Shown: piece after piece, positions 26,349 to 35,201 of the stretch | Numbering within the stretch: position 1 is the first letter of the stretch | Layout: each line of letters opens with the position of its first letter | Assembly: GCA_016790965.1 (NCBI GenBank) | Contig: JAEUNZ010000027.1 | Coordinates: 110,983-174,982 of the forward strand | Length of the DNA stretch: 64,000 bases | Source: SSSZ01 sp016790965 | GTDB taxonomy: Bacteria > Pseudomonadota > Gammaproteobacteria > Burkholderiales > Rhodocyclaceae | Reading direction: 5' to 3' | Position numbers and translations under genes: made by a program | Notes under the pieces: generated by a model | What the model was told of the DNA's origin: nothing | Database searches by the model: none | The model's input: the letters and a program-made list of their open reading frames with translations, nothing else

Positions 26349-26551
26349 CCCTGCTCCTCGCGGTGGTGTTTTTGTGGCCGGCATGGCGCCGGTTTTTTTC
26401 ATGAGCGTGGAAGTATTTCCGCCGGCCGGCTGGCGGTCAAGCAGGGGAATGGAAATGCGGGGGAGGGAAATGGGCAGGCCGGCGCCTTTCATTGCTGGAG
26501 GGGTGCTTGATCGATGAGCGCCTTAGGGCCGGGCTTCGCCACGGCCTCCTC

Positions 26552-26945
26552 CTACCTTTCCCGCCCGGCCTCGTGCCAGGCCATCCTCACCGGCGAAAGG
26601 AGATACTCCAGCACCGTCCGGTCCCCCAGGTGGATCTCCGCGCTGGTGTGCATGCCGGCGGCCAGGGCGAAGCGCCGCCCCTCCAGGGAAAGATCCATGC
26701 GCTCCAGGGCCTTGTAGGCCGGCGGCGGGCCGGCCCCCGGGCGGGGATTCGCCTCCCCCGCTCCCTGGGACTCCGTGGCGTCGGCACCGACGTGCTCCAC
26801 CACCCCCTGGGCCAGGCCGTACTTCTGGAAGGGGAAGGCCGCGAATTTCAGCTTCACCGGCTGCCCCTCGCGCACGAAGCCGATATCCTCGTTGGACACC
26901 CAGACCTCCGCCCGCAGCTTCTCCTCCCGCGGCCTGATACTCGCG
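26552..26945 (-). pseudogene. Remnant of an HlyD-type membrane fusion protein (C-terminal part)
   Basis: Reading on the minus strand gives EEKLRAEVWVSNEDIGFVREGQPVKLKF, then FPFQKYGLAQGVVEHVGADA and MDLSLEGRRFALAAGMHTSAEIHLG. This is the end of the HlyD family adaptor of type I secretion systems. The N-terminal membrane helix and coiled coil are missing; upstream the frame changes (an HLAKLREYQAA segment is one frame away). Only about 130 residues remain, so the gene is a relic. A second relic of the same system lies at 36351-36936. Confidence 0.75.
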
Positions 26946-27136
26946 GAGTTTTGCTAAATGTCTCTCACCCCTTGGGTGCCGGGCGATGGGCAGCCCGAGT
27001 GCCACGCCCTTGCGCGCAAGGCAGCACTCGGTTCGTCGCTGGCGCCCCGGCCAAAAGGGTGTGGGGCGCAGTTTGCGCCAAGAGCAGGCCGGTGCCGACT
27101 AGAATTGACCGGCAACATCGGCGGGGAGCGAAGCGA

Positions 27137-28024
27137 ATGAAGATTGCGGTGATGGGCGCCGGCGCCGTCGGCTGCTACTACGGCGGCATGCTGGCCCGGG
27201 CGGGCCATGGGGTGGTCCTCATCGGCCGGCTCCGGCACGTGGAGGCGGTGCAGCGCGACGGCCTGTTCCTCGATACCCAGTCCTTTCAGACCCACGTGCC
27301 GGTCCAAGCAGCGACGGATGCCAGCGGCGCCCGGGACGCCCAACTCGTCCTGTGTTGCGTCAAGGCCACCGATACCGAACGGGCGGCGTTCGATCTGGCG
27401 CCCTGCCTGGCCCCGGATGCCGTGGTCCTGAGCCTGCAGAACGGCGTGGACAACGCCGAGCGGCTGCAGCGCAGCCTCGGGCGCACAGTGATTCCGGCCG
27501 TGGTCTATGTCGCCACCGAAATGGCTGGGCCGGGCTGGGTCAAGCATCACGGTCGGGGCGAACTGGTCATCGGGCAGGCGGCGGCCGCAGACGAACTGGT
27601 CCGGCTGTTTTCCGCCGCCGGGGTGCCGATCGAGATTTCCGCCAACGTAGTCGGCGCCCTGTGGACCAAGCTCATCGTCAACTGCGCCTACAACGCCCTA
27701 TCGGCCATCACCCGGGTGCCGTATGGCCGGCTTATCCAGGGGCCGGGGGTGGAGGCCGTGCTGCGCGATGTAGTGGAGGAATGCCTTGCCGTCGCCGCGG
27801 CCGATGGGGTGACGGTGCCGGGGGATCCCTGGGAGGCGGTGCTGCGCATCGCCCAGACCATGCCCGACCAGCTTTCGTCCACGGCCCAGGACCTGGCCCG
27901 CGGCAAACCCAGCGAAATCGACCACCTCAATGGCCACATCTGCGCCCGGGGCGAGGTCCTGGGCATCCCAACGCCGGTCAATCGGGTGCTGTATGCGGCG
28001 GTGAAGGCGCTGGAGAGTCGGTAG
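27137..28024 (+). CDS. panE: 2-dehydropantoate 2-reductase
   Basis: 295 residues, ketopantoate reductase fold. The N-terminal NADPH site MKIAVMGAGAVGCYYGGMLARAGH, the catalytic-region Lys in ALWTKLIVNCAYNALSAI and the late SEIDHLNG glutamate are all present. The enzyme makes D-pantoate for pantothenate and CoA. Paralogues of PanE acting on other 2-oxoacids exist, so the physiological role is likely but not proven. The ATG at 27137 begins directly at the Rossmann motif. It is not in an operon with other pan genes; on the left lies a secretion-gene relic, on the right a truncated ATPase gene in the same frame after the stop. Confidence 0.85.
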   Translation: MKIAVMGAGAVGCYYGGMLARAGHGVVLIGRLRHVEAVQRDGLFLDTQSFQTHVPVQAATDASGARDAQLVLCCVKATDTERAAFDLAPCLAPDAVVLSLQNGVDNAERLQRSLGRTVIPAVVYVATEMAGPGWVKHHGRGELVIGQAAAADELVRLFSAAGVPIEISANVVGALWTKLIVNCAYNALSAITRVPYGRLIQGPGVEAVLRDVVEECLAVAAADGVTVPGDPWEAVLRIAQTMPDQLSSTAQDLARGKPSEIDHLNGHICARGEVLGIPTPVNRVLYAAVKALESR

Positions 28025-29143
28025 GGGCAGGCCCGAAACTACGACCTGCGTGGCAAGCGCTTTGCCATGGTGATGGCGGGCAATCCTTACACCGAGTCCG
28101 GCGAGGCGTTCAAGATCCCCGATATGCTGGCCAATCGGGCCGACTTCTACAACCTCGGCGATGTTCTCAGCGGCCGCGAAGCCGCATTTAGCTTGTCTTA
28201 CGTCGAAAACAGCTTGACGGCGAATCCCGCCCTGCAAGCGCTGACGAGCTGCGACCCGAAGGACATCGACCGGCTGCTCCGGCTCGCGCAGGGGGCCGAC
28301 GTTGCGGCCAGCGAGTTTTCGCACGCGTACAGCGCCGCCGAGATCGGCGAGATCATCGGTATCCTGCGCCACCTCTTCACCGTCCGAGACGTGCTGCTCA
28401 AGGTGAATCAGGCCTATATCCAGTCCGCGGCCCAGGAAGACGACTATCGGACGGAGCCGCCCTTCAAACTGCAGGGCAGCTACCGCAATATGGCCAAGCT
28501 GGCAGCCAAGGTCACCGCGATCCTGGAGCCTCAGGAAATAGACGACCTGCTGCGTGATCACTACCGAGGCGAAGCGCAAACCCTGACCACCGGCGCCGAG
28601 GAAAATCTGCTCAAACTCGCGCAACTGATCGGTGCGCCGACAGACGAGGAAAATGCGCGTTGGGCTGCGATCTGTGAGGACTACCGCCGCTACAAGAAAC
28701 TCGGCGGCGCGCAGGGCGACGGTGCGACGCGTATTGCCGCGCTTCTCGCCGACATCGGCGTCACGCTCGACGCGGTGCGACGGCAACTCGCGAGCCCTCC
28801 CCCGGGGGCGCCGGACTGGCAGCAGGAGCTGAGCGCCCTACGCGCGACGATTGCCGCCGTTCAGGCCCAAGTGTCCGTGGACGTCGCCGAGTCGCCGGCG
28901 ATTTCCACCATCGTGTCTCGGCTTGCCGATACCTATGAGAAAGGGATTGCTCCGCTGGTCAATGCCACTTACCACAAGCTCAAGCTCGATCACGACATGT
29001 GGGAGCGACTGCGTGACATGGCGACAGACCTCAAGCGTCTCGATTCGGCATTCTCCAAATCGGCCGGCGTCGCGAATCCAGCGGCAAAAAGCACTGCGAA
29101 AGCGCGTCGTGTCGCGGGGGAAAACGAGGGCGAAGGCGCCTGA
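28025..29143 (+). pseudogene. DNA repair ATPase, C-terminal fragment
   Basis: From directly behind the panE stop the frame reads RNYDLRGKRFAMVMAGNPYTESGEAFKIPDML, ADFYNLGDV and more, ending at 29143. This matches the tail of the very large (over 1500 residues) DNA repair ATPase family as I remember it; the ATP-binding parts are missing. A product could start at ATG 28067 (358 residues) but would lack the nucleotide site and begin inside a conserved strand. The join to panE is abrupt, with no promoter or ribosome binding site, indicating a deletion or insertion junction near 28025. The C-terminal half is helical and Lys/Ala-rich. Confidence 0.7.
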
Positions 29144-29383
29144 GAGGGGGCAAACTCCGTTTAGGCCGGGAGTCTTCCGGGCGCCGGCATCTCGCACCAG
29201 CGGCGCCAGACCTGAGCTCGCCAATACCTGCTTAAACACTTTGCGCACAGAGCAGGATTCGCGATGCTGTCCGGCCGAGCCCGCAGTCCATGCCGCGTGA
29301 CCGATGACGATTGCGGTGCTCAGGTCAGGATGCGGTAGCGTCGCTCCGATTGCCTGAATCAGGCACGAGAGCAACAAATAGGT

Positions 29384-29412
29384 TTGACAACCACGGTGCA
29401 CTGGTCTTTAAT
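29384..29412 (+). promoter_or_regulatory. Strong sigma-70 type promoter of the GbsR-type gene
   Basis: TTGACA (29384-29389), 17-bp spacer, TTTAAT (29407-29412). The -35 is a perfect consensus match and the -10 matches four of six. The -10 overlaps the 20-bp operator at 29411-29430, so binding there would block RNA polymerase. Confidence 0.75.
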
Positions 29413-29430
29413 TTCGGTAACAACAGAAAT
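29411..29430. promoter_or_regulatory. GbsR-type operator O1
   Basis: ATTTCGGTAACAACAGAAAT, an inverted repeat (ATTTC / GAAAT inside the longer arms CTTTAATTTC and GAAATTAAAG, 29406-29435). The same pattern ATTTCnGTAnnnACAGAAAT recurs at 30405-30424. Position over the -10 suggests autorepression. Confidence 0.65.
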
Positions 29431-29448
29431 TAAAGAAAGAGAGCTGCC

Positions 29449-29994
29449 GTGCAACTCAGTCCTACCATGCAGAAATATGTTCTCCACTGGGGCGAGATGG
29501 GGACCCGCTGGGGGGTCAATCGTACCGTGGCGCAGATACATGCCTTGCTCTTCCTCGCCAACCAGCCGCTGACTGCCGAAGACATCGCCGATACGCTCGG
29601 TGTGGCGCGATCCAACGTCAGTACCAGCCTCAAGGAATTGCAGAGCTGGGGACTCGCCAAGGCAACGCACTTGATGGGCGATCGCCGTGATTTCTTTGTC
29701 GCGCATCAGGATGTATGGGAAATCTTTCGGGTGGTGATCGAAGAGCGCAAACGGCGCGAAATTGACCCAACCCTGACCGTGCTGCGCGAATGTGCGCTCG
29801 AGGCAGATGAAGACCCCATGCTCGAAGCCGCTACCCGCGCCAAGATGGCGCAGGTTTTGGGTTTCCTCGAGATGCTGAGCGCAACTTATGACGATTTCAA
29901 GCACCTGCCGCCCGCAACCTTGCAAAGGTTCCTGAAGACCGGTGGCAAAGTTGCACGATTTTTCGGGCCTGACGATACGGGAGAACGAACATGA
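29449..29994 (+). CDS. GbsR/MarR family transcriptional regulator
   Basis: 181 residues. Winged-helix DNA-binding region: ALLFLANQPLTAEDIADTLGVARSNVSTSLKELQSWGLAKATHLMGDRRDFFVAH, typical of the GbsR branch of MarR. The C-terminal helices probably dimerise. GTG 29449 follows a purine-rich AAAGAGAG. The stop overlaps the next ATG (29991-29994). GbsR proteins control osmolyte or membrane-stress genes in other bacteria; here the repeated operator suggests that it controls itself and the operon starting at 30631. GC content is lower than in the neighbouring core genes. Confidence 0.85.
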   Translation: MQLSPTMQKYVLHWGEMGTRWGVNRTVAQIHALLFLANQPLTAEDIADTLGVARSNVSTSLKELQSWGLAKATHLMGDRRDFFVAHQDVWEIFRVVIEERKRREIDPTLTVLRECALEADEDPMLEAATRAKMAQVLGFLEMLSATYDDFKHLPPATLQRFLKTGGKVARFFGPDDTGERT

Positions 29995-30389
29995 GCCCTA
30001 CGGAGCTGACCTTGTTTTTCGACGGCCGCTGTCCGCTCTGCGCGGCCGAAATGCGGCGTATCGGACAACTGGACAAGCAAGGCAGACTCGCTTTCCGGGA
30101 TATGTCCGAGGCTGGTTTTGATGCCGCGATCTATGGCACGACCTGGGAGGCCATGGACGCCGAACTGCATGGTGTGGATCGTAGCGGGCAGATGTTGGTC
30201 GGCATCGACTGTATCGCCGTTGTTTACTCGCTGATTGGCCGCAGTTGGCTCGTCTGGCCACTCAAGGTGGAAGCGACCAAACCATTCTGGCGATCGATCT
30301 ATCGGTGGTTTGCGCGCAACCGTTATCGCGCCAGCCGGGTGCTGGGCTATCGCTGCGAGAACGGCGTCTGTGCCGCCCGGCGGACGTGA
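29991..30389 (+). CDS. DCC family thiol-disulfide oxidoreductase-like protein (DUF393)
   Basis: 132 residues. Begins with the family signature FFDGRCPLCAAEM (DGxCxxC), a thioredoxin-like redox centre, followed by the short helical rest with RYRASRVLGYRCENGVCAAR. DCC proteins are predicted disulfide oxidoreductases; partners are unknown. It overlaps the GbsR gene by 4 bp (ATGA) and is therefore co-transcribed with it. No signal peptide, so the cytosol is likely. Confidence 0.85.
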   Translation: MSPTELTLFFDGRCPLCAAEMRRIGQLDKQGRLAFRDMSEAGFDAAIYGTTWEAMDAELHGVDRSGQMLVGIDCIAVVYSLIGRSWLVWPLKVEATKPFWRSIYRWFARNRYRASRVLGYRCENGVCAARRT

Positions 30390-30404
30390 TTTTTTTGCCC
30401 TTAT

Positions 30405-30424
30405 ATTTCTGTATTTACAGAAAT
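30405..30424. promoter_or_regulatory. GbsR-type operator O2
   Basis: ATTTCTGTATTTACAGAAAT, a near-perfect palindrome (TTTCTGTA / TACAGAAA with two central T). Same 20-bp pattern as O1. It overlaps TTTACA (30414-30419), which with TAATGT (30436-30441, 16-bp spacer) could form the promoter of the downstream operon. A role as a weak terminator of the DCC gene is the alternative. Confidence 0.6.
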
Positions 30425-30630
30425 AAATGTTTGAATAATGTCGTCTCGCGGCGTCAGTGATGGATATCCAGACCAAGGCTCTGATCGATCGTCAGCAACG
30501 AACTCCCGCCTACCTTTGCCACTGCAGCAGGGGCGTGCGAAGAGCGCGGAATCCACAAGGTCAGGGCCTTGGTTGTCGTTTATGCGTTGCGGGGATTTAA
30601 GTAAGACTACTCCCAAGAAAGCTTGCCCCT

Positions 30631-32067
30631 ATGGACACGACACTCCAATGGAGTCTTAACTTGCTTATCGCCCAAGGAATGATGGGGGCGTTCGATACGC
30701 TCTATCACCACGAGCTGACGCAGGCTCTCCCCAAGCGCCCTGCCGCGCGCAAGGAACTGGGTATCCACGCCGTAAGGGCAGTTCTATACGGAATCGTCTT
30801 CGCCGCCATTGCGCATCTCGAATTCCATGGCGTCTGGGCGCTCGCGATGGCCGCGCTGGTCATTGTGGAAGTCATCCTCACGCTTTGGGATTTTGTCGTG
30901 GAAGATCAAAGCCGAAAACTGCCTGCCAGCGAACGCATCTTGCACACCTTATTGGCAATCAACGGCGGTGCCTTGTTCGGCCTCTATGCCTGGCAACTAG
31001 GGCAATGGCTCGCGCTGCCCACAACCCTGGTGAGCGCCGATTTCGGCGGGCGTGGCTGGGTGCTGACCCTGTTCGCGCTAGGGGTTGCAGTTTCCGGTGT
31101 CCGCGATGGCATCACCGCAGCTCGCCTCGGCCGCCTGCCGCTCAGGCCCAATCCCTTCGCCGAGATTCCCCATCAGCGCCTGCTGGTCACTGGGGGAACA
31201 GGCTTCATCGGCGCAGTACTCGTGAATCAACTGCTCGATGCCGGCCATTCCGTGACCGTCCTCACCCGTGATCCCTTGCGCGCTGCCTATCTCTTCGCCG
31301 GACGCGCCGCCTGTGTCCGCGCGCTGGACAGACTATCGGATTGCGAGCGGTTCGACACCGTCATTAACCTCGCCGGAGCACCGGTCGTTGGGCCTCGCTG
31401 GAGCGATAGGCGCAAGGCAGCCCTGCTTGCGAGCCGCGTGGAGACGACAGAGGCGCTTCTTGACTGGCTGAGCCGTGCCCACCATCGTCCTACCGTGTGG
31501 GTGCAGGCGTCGGCCATCGGATATTACGGCGTGCGTTCTGCGGATGAAAAGCTGAGCGAAGCAGCCTCGCGCGGAAGCGGCTTCATGAGCGATCTGTGCG
31601 CGAACTGGGAGTCGCTTGCTGCCAACGCCCAGCGCTATGGTTTACGGCAAGTGAACTTGCGCCTCGGCTTGGTGTTCGGCCCCGGCGGCGCCCTTCCGCC
31701 ATTGCTGTTGCCGCATTACTTCGGCTGCGGTGGCAAATTGGGCGATGGCCGGCAGATCATGAGTTGGATCCATCGCGACGACGTGTTGTCGCTCATCGCC
31801 AAAGCCTTGTGTGACGACACAATGCAAGGTCCCTACAACGCGGTTGCGCCGGATGCACTTCCGCAGGCGGAGTTTGCCCGTCGGGTCGGCAGGCTGTTGC
31901 ATCGTCCGGTGTGGTTTCACGTTCCCGTCTCGCTCATACGCTGGCTCGCCGGCGAAATGGCGCAGCTGTTTGTCGATGGCCAGTGGGTGGTGCCGGAGCG
32001 ATTGCAGGCAGCAGGATTTGTCTACGCCTATCCGGCGTTGGACGACGCGTTGCGCGATCTGGTTTGA
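30631..32067 (+). CDS. Membrane-anchored TIGR01777-type epimerase/SDR protein
   Basis: 478 residues, a fusion. Residues 1-165 hold about four membrane helices (LLIAQGMMGAFDTLYHHELTQALP; AVLYGIVFAAIAHLEFHG; ALAMAALVIVEVILTLWDFVVED). From about 185 on there is an SDR39U1/TIGR01777 domain with LLVTGGTGFIGAVLVNQLL (NAD(P)-binding), VINLAGAPVVGPRWSDRRKAAL, SAIGYYG and the closing segment with FVDGQWVVPERLQAAGF. The substrate is unknown. It is first in a four-gene run with DUF4166 and SRPBCC genes and lies 200 bp behind operator O2. Start: ATG 30631 after AAAGCTTGCCCCT, a weak ribosome binding site. Confidence 0.8.
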   Translation: MDTTLQWSLNLLIAQGMMGAFDTLYHHELTQALPKRPAARKELGIHAVRAVLYGIVFAAIAHLEFHGVWALAMAALVIVEVILTLWDFVVEDQSRKLPASERILHTLLAINGGALFGLYAWQLGQWLALPTTLVSADFGGRGWVLTLFALGVAVSGVRDGITAARLGRLPLRPNPFAEIPHQRLLVTGGTGFIGAVLVNQLLDAGHSVTVLTRDPLRAAYLFAGRAACVRALDRLSDCERFDTVINLAGAPVVGPRWSDRRKAALLASRVETTEALLDWLSRAHHRPTVWVQASAIGYYGVRSADEKLSEAASRGSGFMSDLCANWESLAANAQRYGLRQVNLRLGLVFGPGGALPPLLLPHYFGCGGKLGDGRQIMSWIHRDDVLSLIAKALCDDTMQGPYNAVAPDALPQAEFARRVGRLLHRPVWFHVPVSLIRWLAGEMAQLFVDGQWVVPERLQAAGFVYAYPALDDALRDLV

Positions 32068-32076
32068 GATGCCGCC

Positions 32077-32634
32077 ATGGACGTTCTTTATTCGCGCCTG
32101 CTGAAAGAAGACTTTTCGCAACTTCCGGCCCTGGTACAGCATTTTCATCTCCGCACAGGGCGGTGTTGGCGCGGTCGTTCCGCGGTCGTCTGGAGTGCAA
32201 GCCCGATGCTGCAATTCCTCTTGCGCCTGACGAACCTGCCGCGCGCGGGAAGTGATATTCCCCTGGAGGTCATGGTCGAATTGCGCGGACAGACTGAAAT
32301 CTGGTTCCGTTCGTTTGCCGGCCGCAGCATGCGCTCAGACCAAAGACTCAGCCGCCGTGGCCTCCACGAAATCGCTGGGCCGTGGGGGCTGGACCTGGCT
32401 TGTACGGTGCAGGACGGGGGGCTTGTCTTGCGCAGTCGGGCGACCAGATTTCTCGGGCTGCCCCTGCCTACCTGCGTTGGGCTGGCGGTAGAAGGAAAGG
32501 AATGGGAAAACGGAGGGTCCTTCCATTTCGATGTGTCCATAGGCTTCCGCTTGGGCAGGCGCATCTTTCCCCTGCTTCATTACCTGGGTTGGCTGCTGCC
32601 GGATTCAGGAGGGATTCAAGATGCCCATCGTTGA
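32077..32634 (+). CDS. DUF4166 domain protein
   Basis: 185 residues. Recognised by SRLLKEDFSQLPALVQHFH near the start, the RSMRSDQRLSRRGLHEIAGPWGL centre and the FHFDVSIGFRLGRRIFPLLHYLGWL end. No catalytic motif is visible. Genes of this family often stand next to TIGR01777 epimerases, as here (9 bp downstream). Its end overlaps the next gene by 14 bp. Function unknown; a lipid- or envelope-related role is speculation. Confidence 0.75.
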   Translation: MDVLYSRLLKEDFSQLPALVQHFHLRTGRCWRGRSAVVWSASPMLQFLLRLTNLPRAGSDIPLEVMVELRGQTEIWFRSFAGRSMRSDQRLSRRGLHEIAGPWGLDLACTVQDGGLVLRSRATRFLGLPLPTCVGLAVEGKEWENGGSFHFDVSIGFRLGRRIFPLLHYLGWLLPDSGGIQDAHR

Positions 32635-33067
32635 GCGGCGCAGCCAAATCCGATGTAGCCAAGCGAGAGCGTTCGAAGTGTCGCAGGACTATCAACTCCG
32701 TCGGCACTGGGATCCTTTTTCGTCTCGGCGCAAGGACTACCCAGGTGGCGCAATTGCGGGTAAGGGAGCAGTGTTCACCGTGGTCGCGTGGCATGGCGTG
32801 CAGATGAAGATTGAATATGTTTCCTGGCTTCCGCCGGAGCGGGCGGCGATACGCGCTGCGCCGGCGCCTTGGTACTTGAACTTGTTTGCCGGTAGTTGGT
32901 GCTTCGTGCCTGTCGGTGAAGGCTTGGTCGAGGCTCGCTTTCGTTATCAAATTCAAGCGCACCCGGGCTGGCGATGGCTTGAACCGGTGATGCTTGCCTA
33001 TTTCTCGTGGGAAAGCGGTCGACGACTGGCAGCGCTGAAGCGTTATTTGGAGTCCAGGGTGGGATGA
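32621..33067 (+). CDS. SRPBCC (START-like) family protein
   Basis: 148 residues with the pattern of a polyketide-cyclase/dehydrase-type SRPBCC fold: VSQDYQLRRHWDPFSSRRKDY, then beta-rich VFTVVAWHGVQMKIEYVSWLPPERAAI, SWCFVPVGEGLVEARFRYQI and a C-terminal helix (YFSWESGRRLAALKRYLE). Such proteins enclose a hydrophobic ligand. Overlap with the DUF4166 gene suggests tight coupling. The ligand is unknown. It is the last gene of the cluster; the next gene converges from the other strand. Confidence 0.75.
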   Translation: MPIVERRSQIRCSQARAFEVSQDYQLRRHWDPFSSRRKDYPGGAIAGKGAVFTVVAWHGVQMKIEYVSWLPPERAAIRAAPAPWYLNLFAGSWCFVPVGEGLVEARFRYQIQAHPGWRWLEPVMLAYFSWESGRRLAALKRYLESRVG

Positions 33068-33163
33068 GGACTTGCTTCTATCTGCTTCCGGATAACGGCC
33101 GACATCGCGATCGCAAACGTATGTCGAGGTGCAACAAGGCCTTTGGCTAAACTGCCGCTGCCC

Positions 33164-35098
33164 TCACGAGATCGAGCTGTGACGTTCTCCCAACCAGCGC
33201 AGTAGCGTTTCGTACAATTCCTCCGGAGCCACCGGCTTGGCAATGAAATCGCTCATGCCGGCGGCGAAGCAGGCGCGCCGGTCTTCTTCGAAGGTGTTTG
33301 CCGTCATGGCCAGGATGGGCGTCTCGGTATTGAGCGACTCCTGGCGAATCTCCCGGGAGGCATCCACACCGTTCAGGTGAGGCATCTGCATGTCCAAGAG
33401 GATCAGGTCGTAGTTGAATCTGCGAGCCAGCGCGACGGCTTCCTTTCCGTCATTTGCGATATCCACCCACAACCCGGCTTCCGAGAGAAGTTCCCGCGAT
33501 ACTTCCTGATTGATCGGTTCGTCCTCGGCCAAAAGAATGCGCGCCCCGGCATGGGCGTTGAGCAGCGCTTCGCCGGCGGAACTGTAGTCCGCAGTCTCTT
33601 GTGGCGGGACGGCGACTTCGGCCGCCGCTTTCTTCAGCCTCACGGTGAACCAGAAGGTGCTGCCCTGGCCCGGTTCGCTCACCACCCCAATCTGGCCGCC
33701 CATCAATTCAACAAGGCGTTTGCTGATCGCAAGTCCCAGTCCGGTGCCGCCGTAATTGCGGGTCGTCGAGCCATCTGCTTGCTCGAAGGCGGTAAAGAGG
33801 CGCGGCAGGCTTTCCGCCGGGATGCCGATACCGGTATCCTGAACTTCCCAGCGCAGCAGGAGATTGTCCGCATTGTCCTCGGCGATGTGGCAGCGCAGGG
33901 TTACGGTGCCGGCGGGGGTGAATTTGATGGCGTTGCTGGCGAGGTTGAGGAGAATCTGGCCTAAGCGCACGGGGTCGCCCATGAACGGAGTGGCCGACAG
34001 GCCTGCGGGTTGGGTGAGTCGCAGGTTTAGACCTTTGTCTTTCGCGTTCTGGCTGATGAGATTCATCAGATCGCTCAGCACTTCGGCGAGCTTGAAATTC
34101 GTACATTCCAGCGTCAGTCGTTCGGCCTCGATCTTGGAGATGTCGAGAATGTCATTGATCACGGCAAGCAAGTGATGGGATGCCTTGAGCACCTTGTCGA
34201 GTTGTTCTTTCTGTTGGGCATCGCTCGCCCGCCGCATCGCCAGGGAAGTCATCCCCATGATGGCATTCATGGGGGTGCGCAGTTCGTGGCTCATGTTGGC
34301 GAGGAAAGTGCTTTTCGCCCGGTTGGCGGCTTCGGCGGCTTCCTTGGCGACGGATAAGTCGGCAGTTCGCTCGGCAACGAGCCGCTGCAGATTCGCATGC
34401 ACGCGTTCGACCTCGGCTTCGGCCGCCGCCCGGGTCGCCTGCAAGTCGTTGAACGCGGCAACGACGTCGCCCAATTCATCGTCGCTGCTCCAGGGGATGG
34501 GTTCGGGCAGAGCTCTTTCCCTGGCCTGTGCGATTCCCGTGGACAGCAGCGCCAGGGGGCGCTTGATGACACGGCGCGAAGCGAGTGCGACCCCCAGGAT
34601 CACCGCGGTCAGCGCGACCGCCAGAACTGCGACATTTTTTGGCAGATGATCGTGGAGCTGCCCGGTGACGCCGCGCGTATGCAGCGTGATGCGCAACTCG
34701 CCCAAAGGAACCCCTTCGTGAGCGAGCTTGCCGACGCCAAGCAGCTTGGGAGATTCCAGGGGGGCGTCGACGCGCCCGGCCTGGGCCCGCACTTTGCCCC
34801 GCGTATCGGTGACAATTGCCGATTCGACATTGGGCGACTGGGCGAGACTATCGACGACCCGTTGCAATTGCTCTTCGTCGACTTCCCAGAGTGCATTGCT
34901 GGCTGGGGCCGTCTGGAGTTGGAGCAGGCTGTCGACGCTGCTTTCGAGCGCCGCTATTTGGACACGGTAGAAGCCGAATTCGAGCAGGGCAAATACGGCG
35001 ACCATGGCCGCGATAACCACGGGGAGCTGAAATTGCAGCAGTTCCTCGGCTACCCCTCCGCTCTTCCGGAGTATCGCGTCCTGCGACTGCTCGACCAT
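33164..35098 (-). CDS. Membrane hybrid sensor histidine kinase with receiver domain
   Basis: 644 residues: membrane helix at about 23-43 (LPVVIAAMVAVFALLEFGFY), a periplasmic sensor of about 120 residues, second helix (VAVLAVALTAVILGVALAS), HAMP, coiled coil, HisKA (FLANMSHELRTPMNAIMG), HATPase (GTGLGLAISKRLVELMG) and a C-terminal receiver (LILLDMQMPHLNG). The ATG at 35098 is selected because GGAGGCGTC precedes it; upstream codons in this frame belong to the control region and to the opposite gene. It is divergent from a solute-binding protein gene, which may provide the periplasmic input. No HPt domain follows in the same protein. Confidence 0.88.
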   Translation of the reverse strand: MVEQSQDAILRKSGGVAEELLQFQLPVVIAAMVAVFALLEFGFYRVQIAALESSVDSLLQLQTAPASNALWEVDEEQLQRVVDSLAQSPNVESAIVTDTRGKVRAQAGRVDAPLESPKLLGVGKLAHEGVPLGELRITLHTRGVTGQLHDHLPKNVAVLAVALTAVILGVALASRRVIKRPLALLSTGIAQARERALPEPIPWSSDDELGDVVAAFNDLQATRAAAEAEVERVHANLQRLVAERTADLSVAKEAAEAANRAKSTFLANMSHELRTPMNAIMGMTSLAMRRASDAQQKEQLDKVLKASHHLLAVINDILDISKIEAERLTLECTNFKLAEVLSDLMNLISQNAKDKGLNLRLTQPAGLSATPFMGDPVRLGQILLNLASNAIKFTPAGTVTLRCHIAEDNADNLLLRWEVQDTGIGIPAESLPRLFTAFEQADGSTTRNYGGTGLGLAISKRLVELMGGQIGVVSEPGQGSTFWFTVRLKKAAAEVAVPPQETADYSSAGEALLNAHAGARILLAEDEPINQEVSRELLSEAGLWVDIANDGKEAVALARRFNYDLILLDMQMPHLNGVDASREIRQESLNTETPILAMTANTFEEDRRACFAAGMSDFIAKPVAPEELYETLLRWLGERHSSIS

Positions 35099-35201
35099 AT
35101 TGACGCCTCCAGTGGAGAAGCGGAATACGACACCGGAATGATTTGCGTGGATCGCAAAACCCGGTACCATTTTCTCCCATACTCGGCCGGAGTTGTCGCT
35201 C

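Larger units (their letters stand above)
29144..29448. other. Intergenic stretch before the GbsR-type gene
   Basis: 305 bp. The left 240 bp hold no recognisable gene; a short hairpin GCCTGAATCAGGC lies at 29351-29363. The right end carries the promoter and operator listed separately. Confidence 0.5.

Noticed and set aside
26360..26401. Hairpin GGCCGGCATGGCGCCGG plus TTTTTTT read as a plus-strand terminator
   Set aside because: No plus-strand gene ends before it; it lies in the leader of the minus-strand propeller gene, where the T run is an A run in the transcript.
23982..26510. An 842-codon plus-strand frame over the beta-propeller gene
   Set aside because: Antisense shadow of a high-GC gene; the minus-strand protein has clear NHL repeats and a good ribosome binding site.
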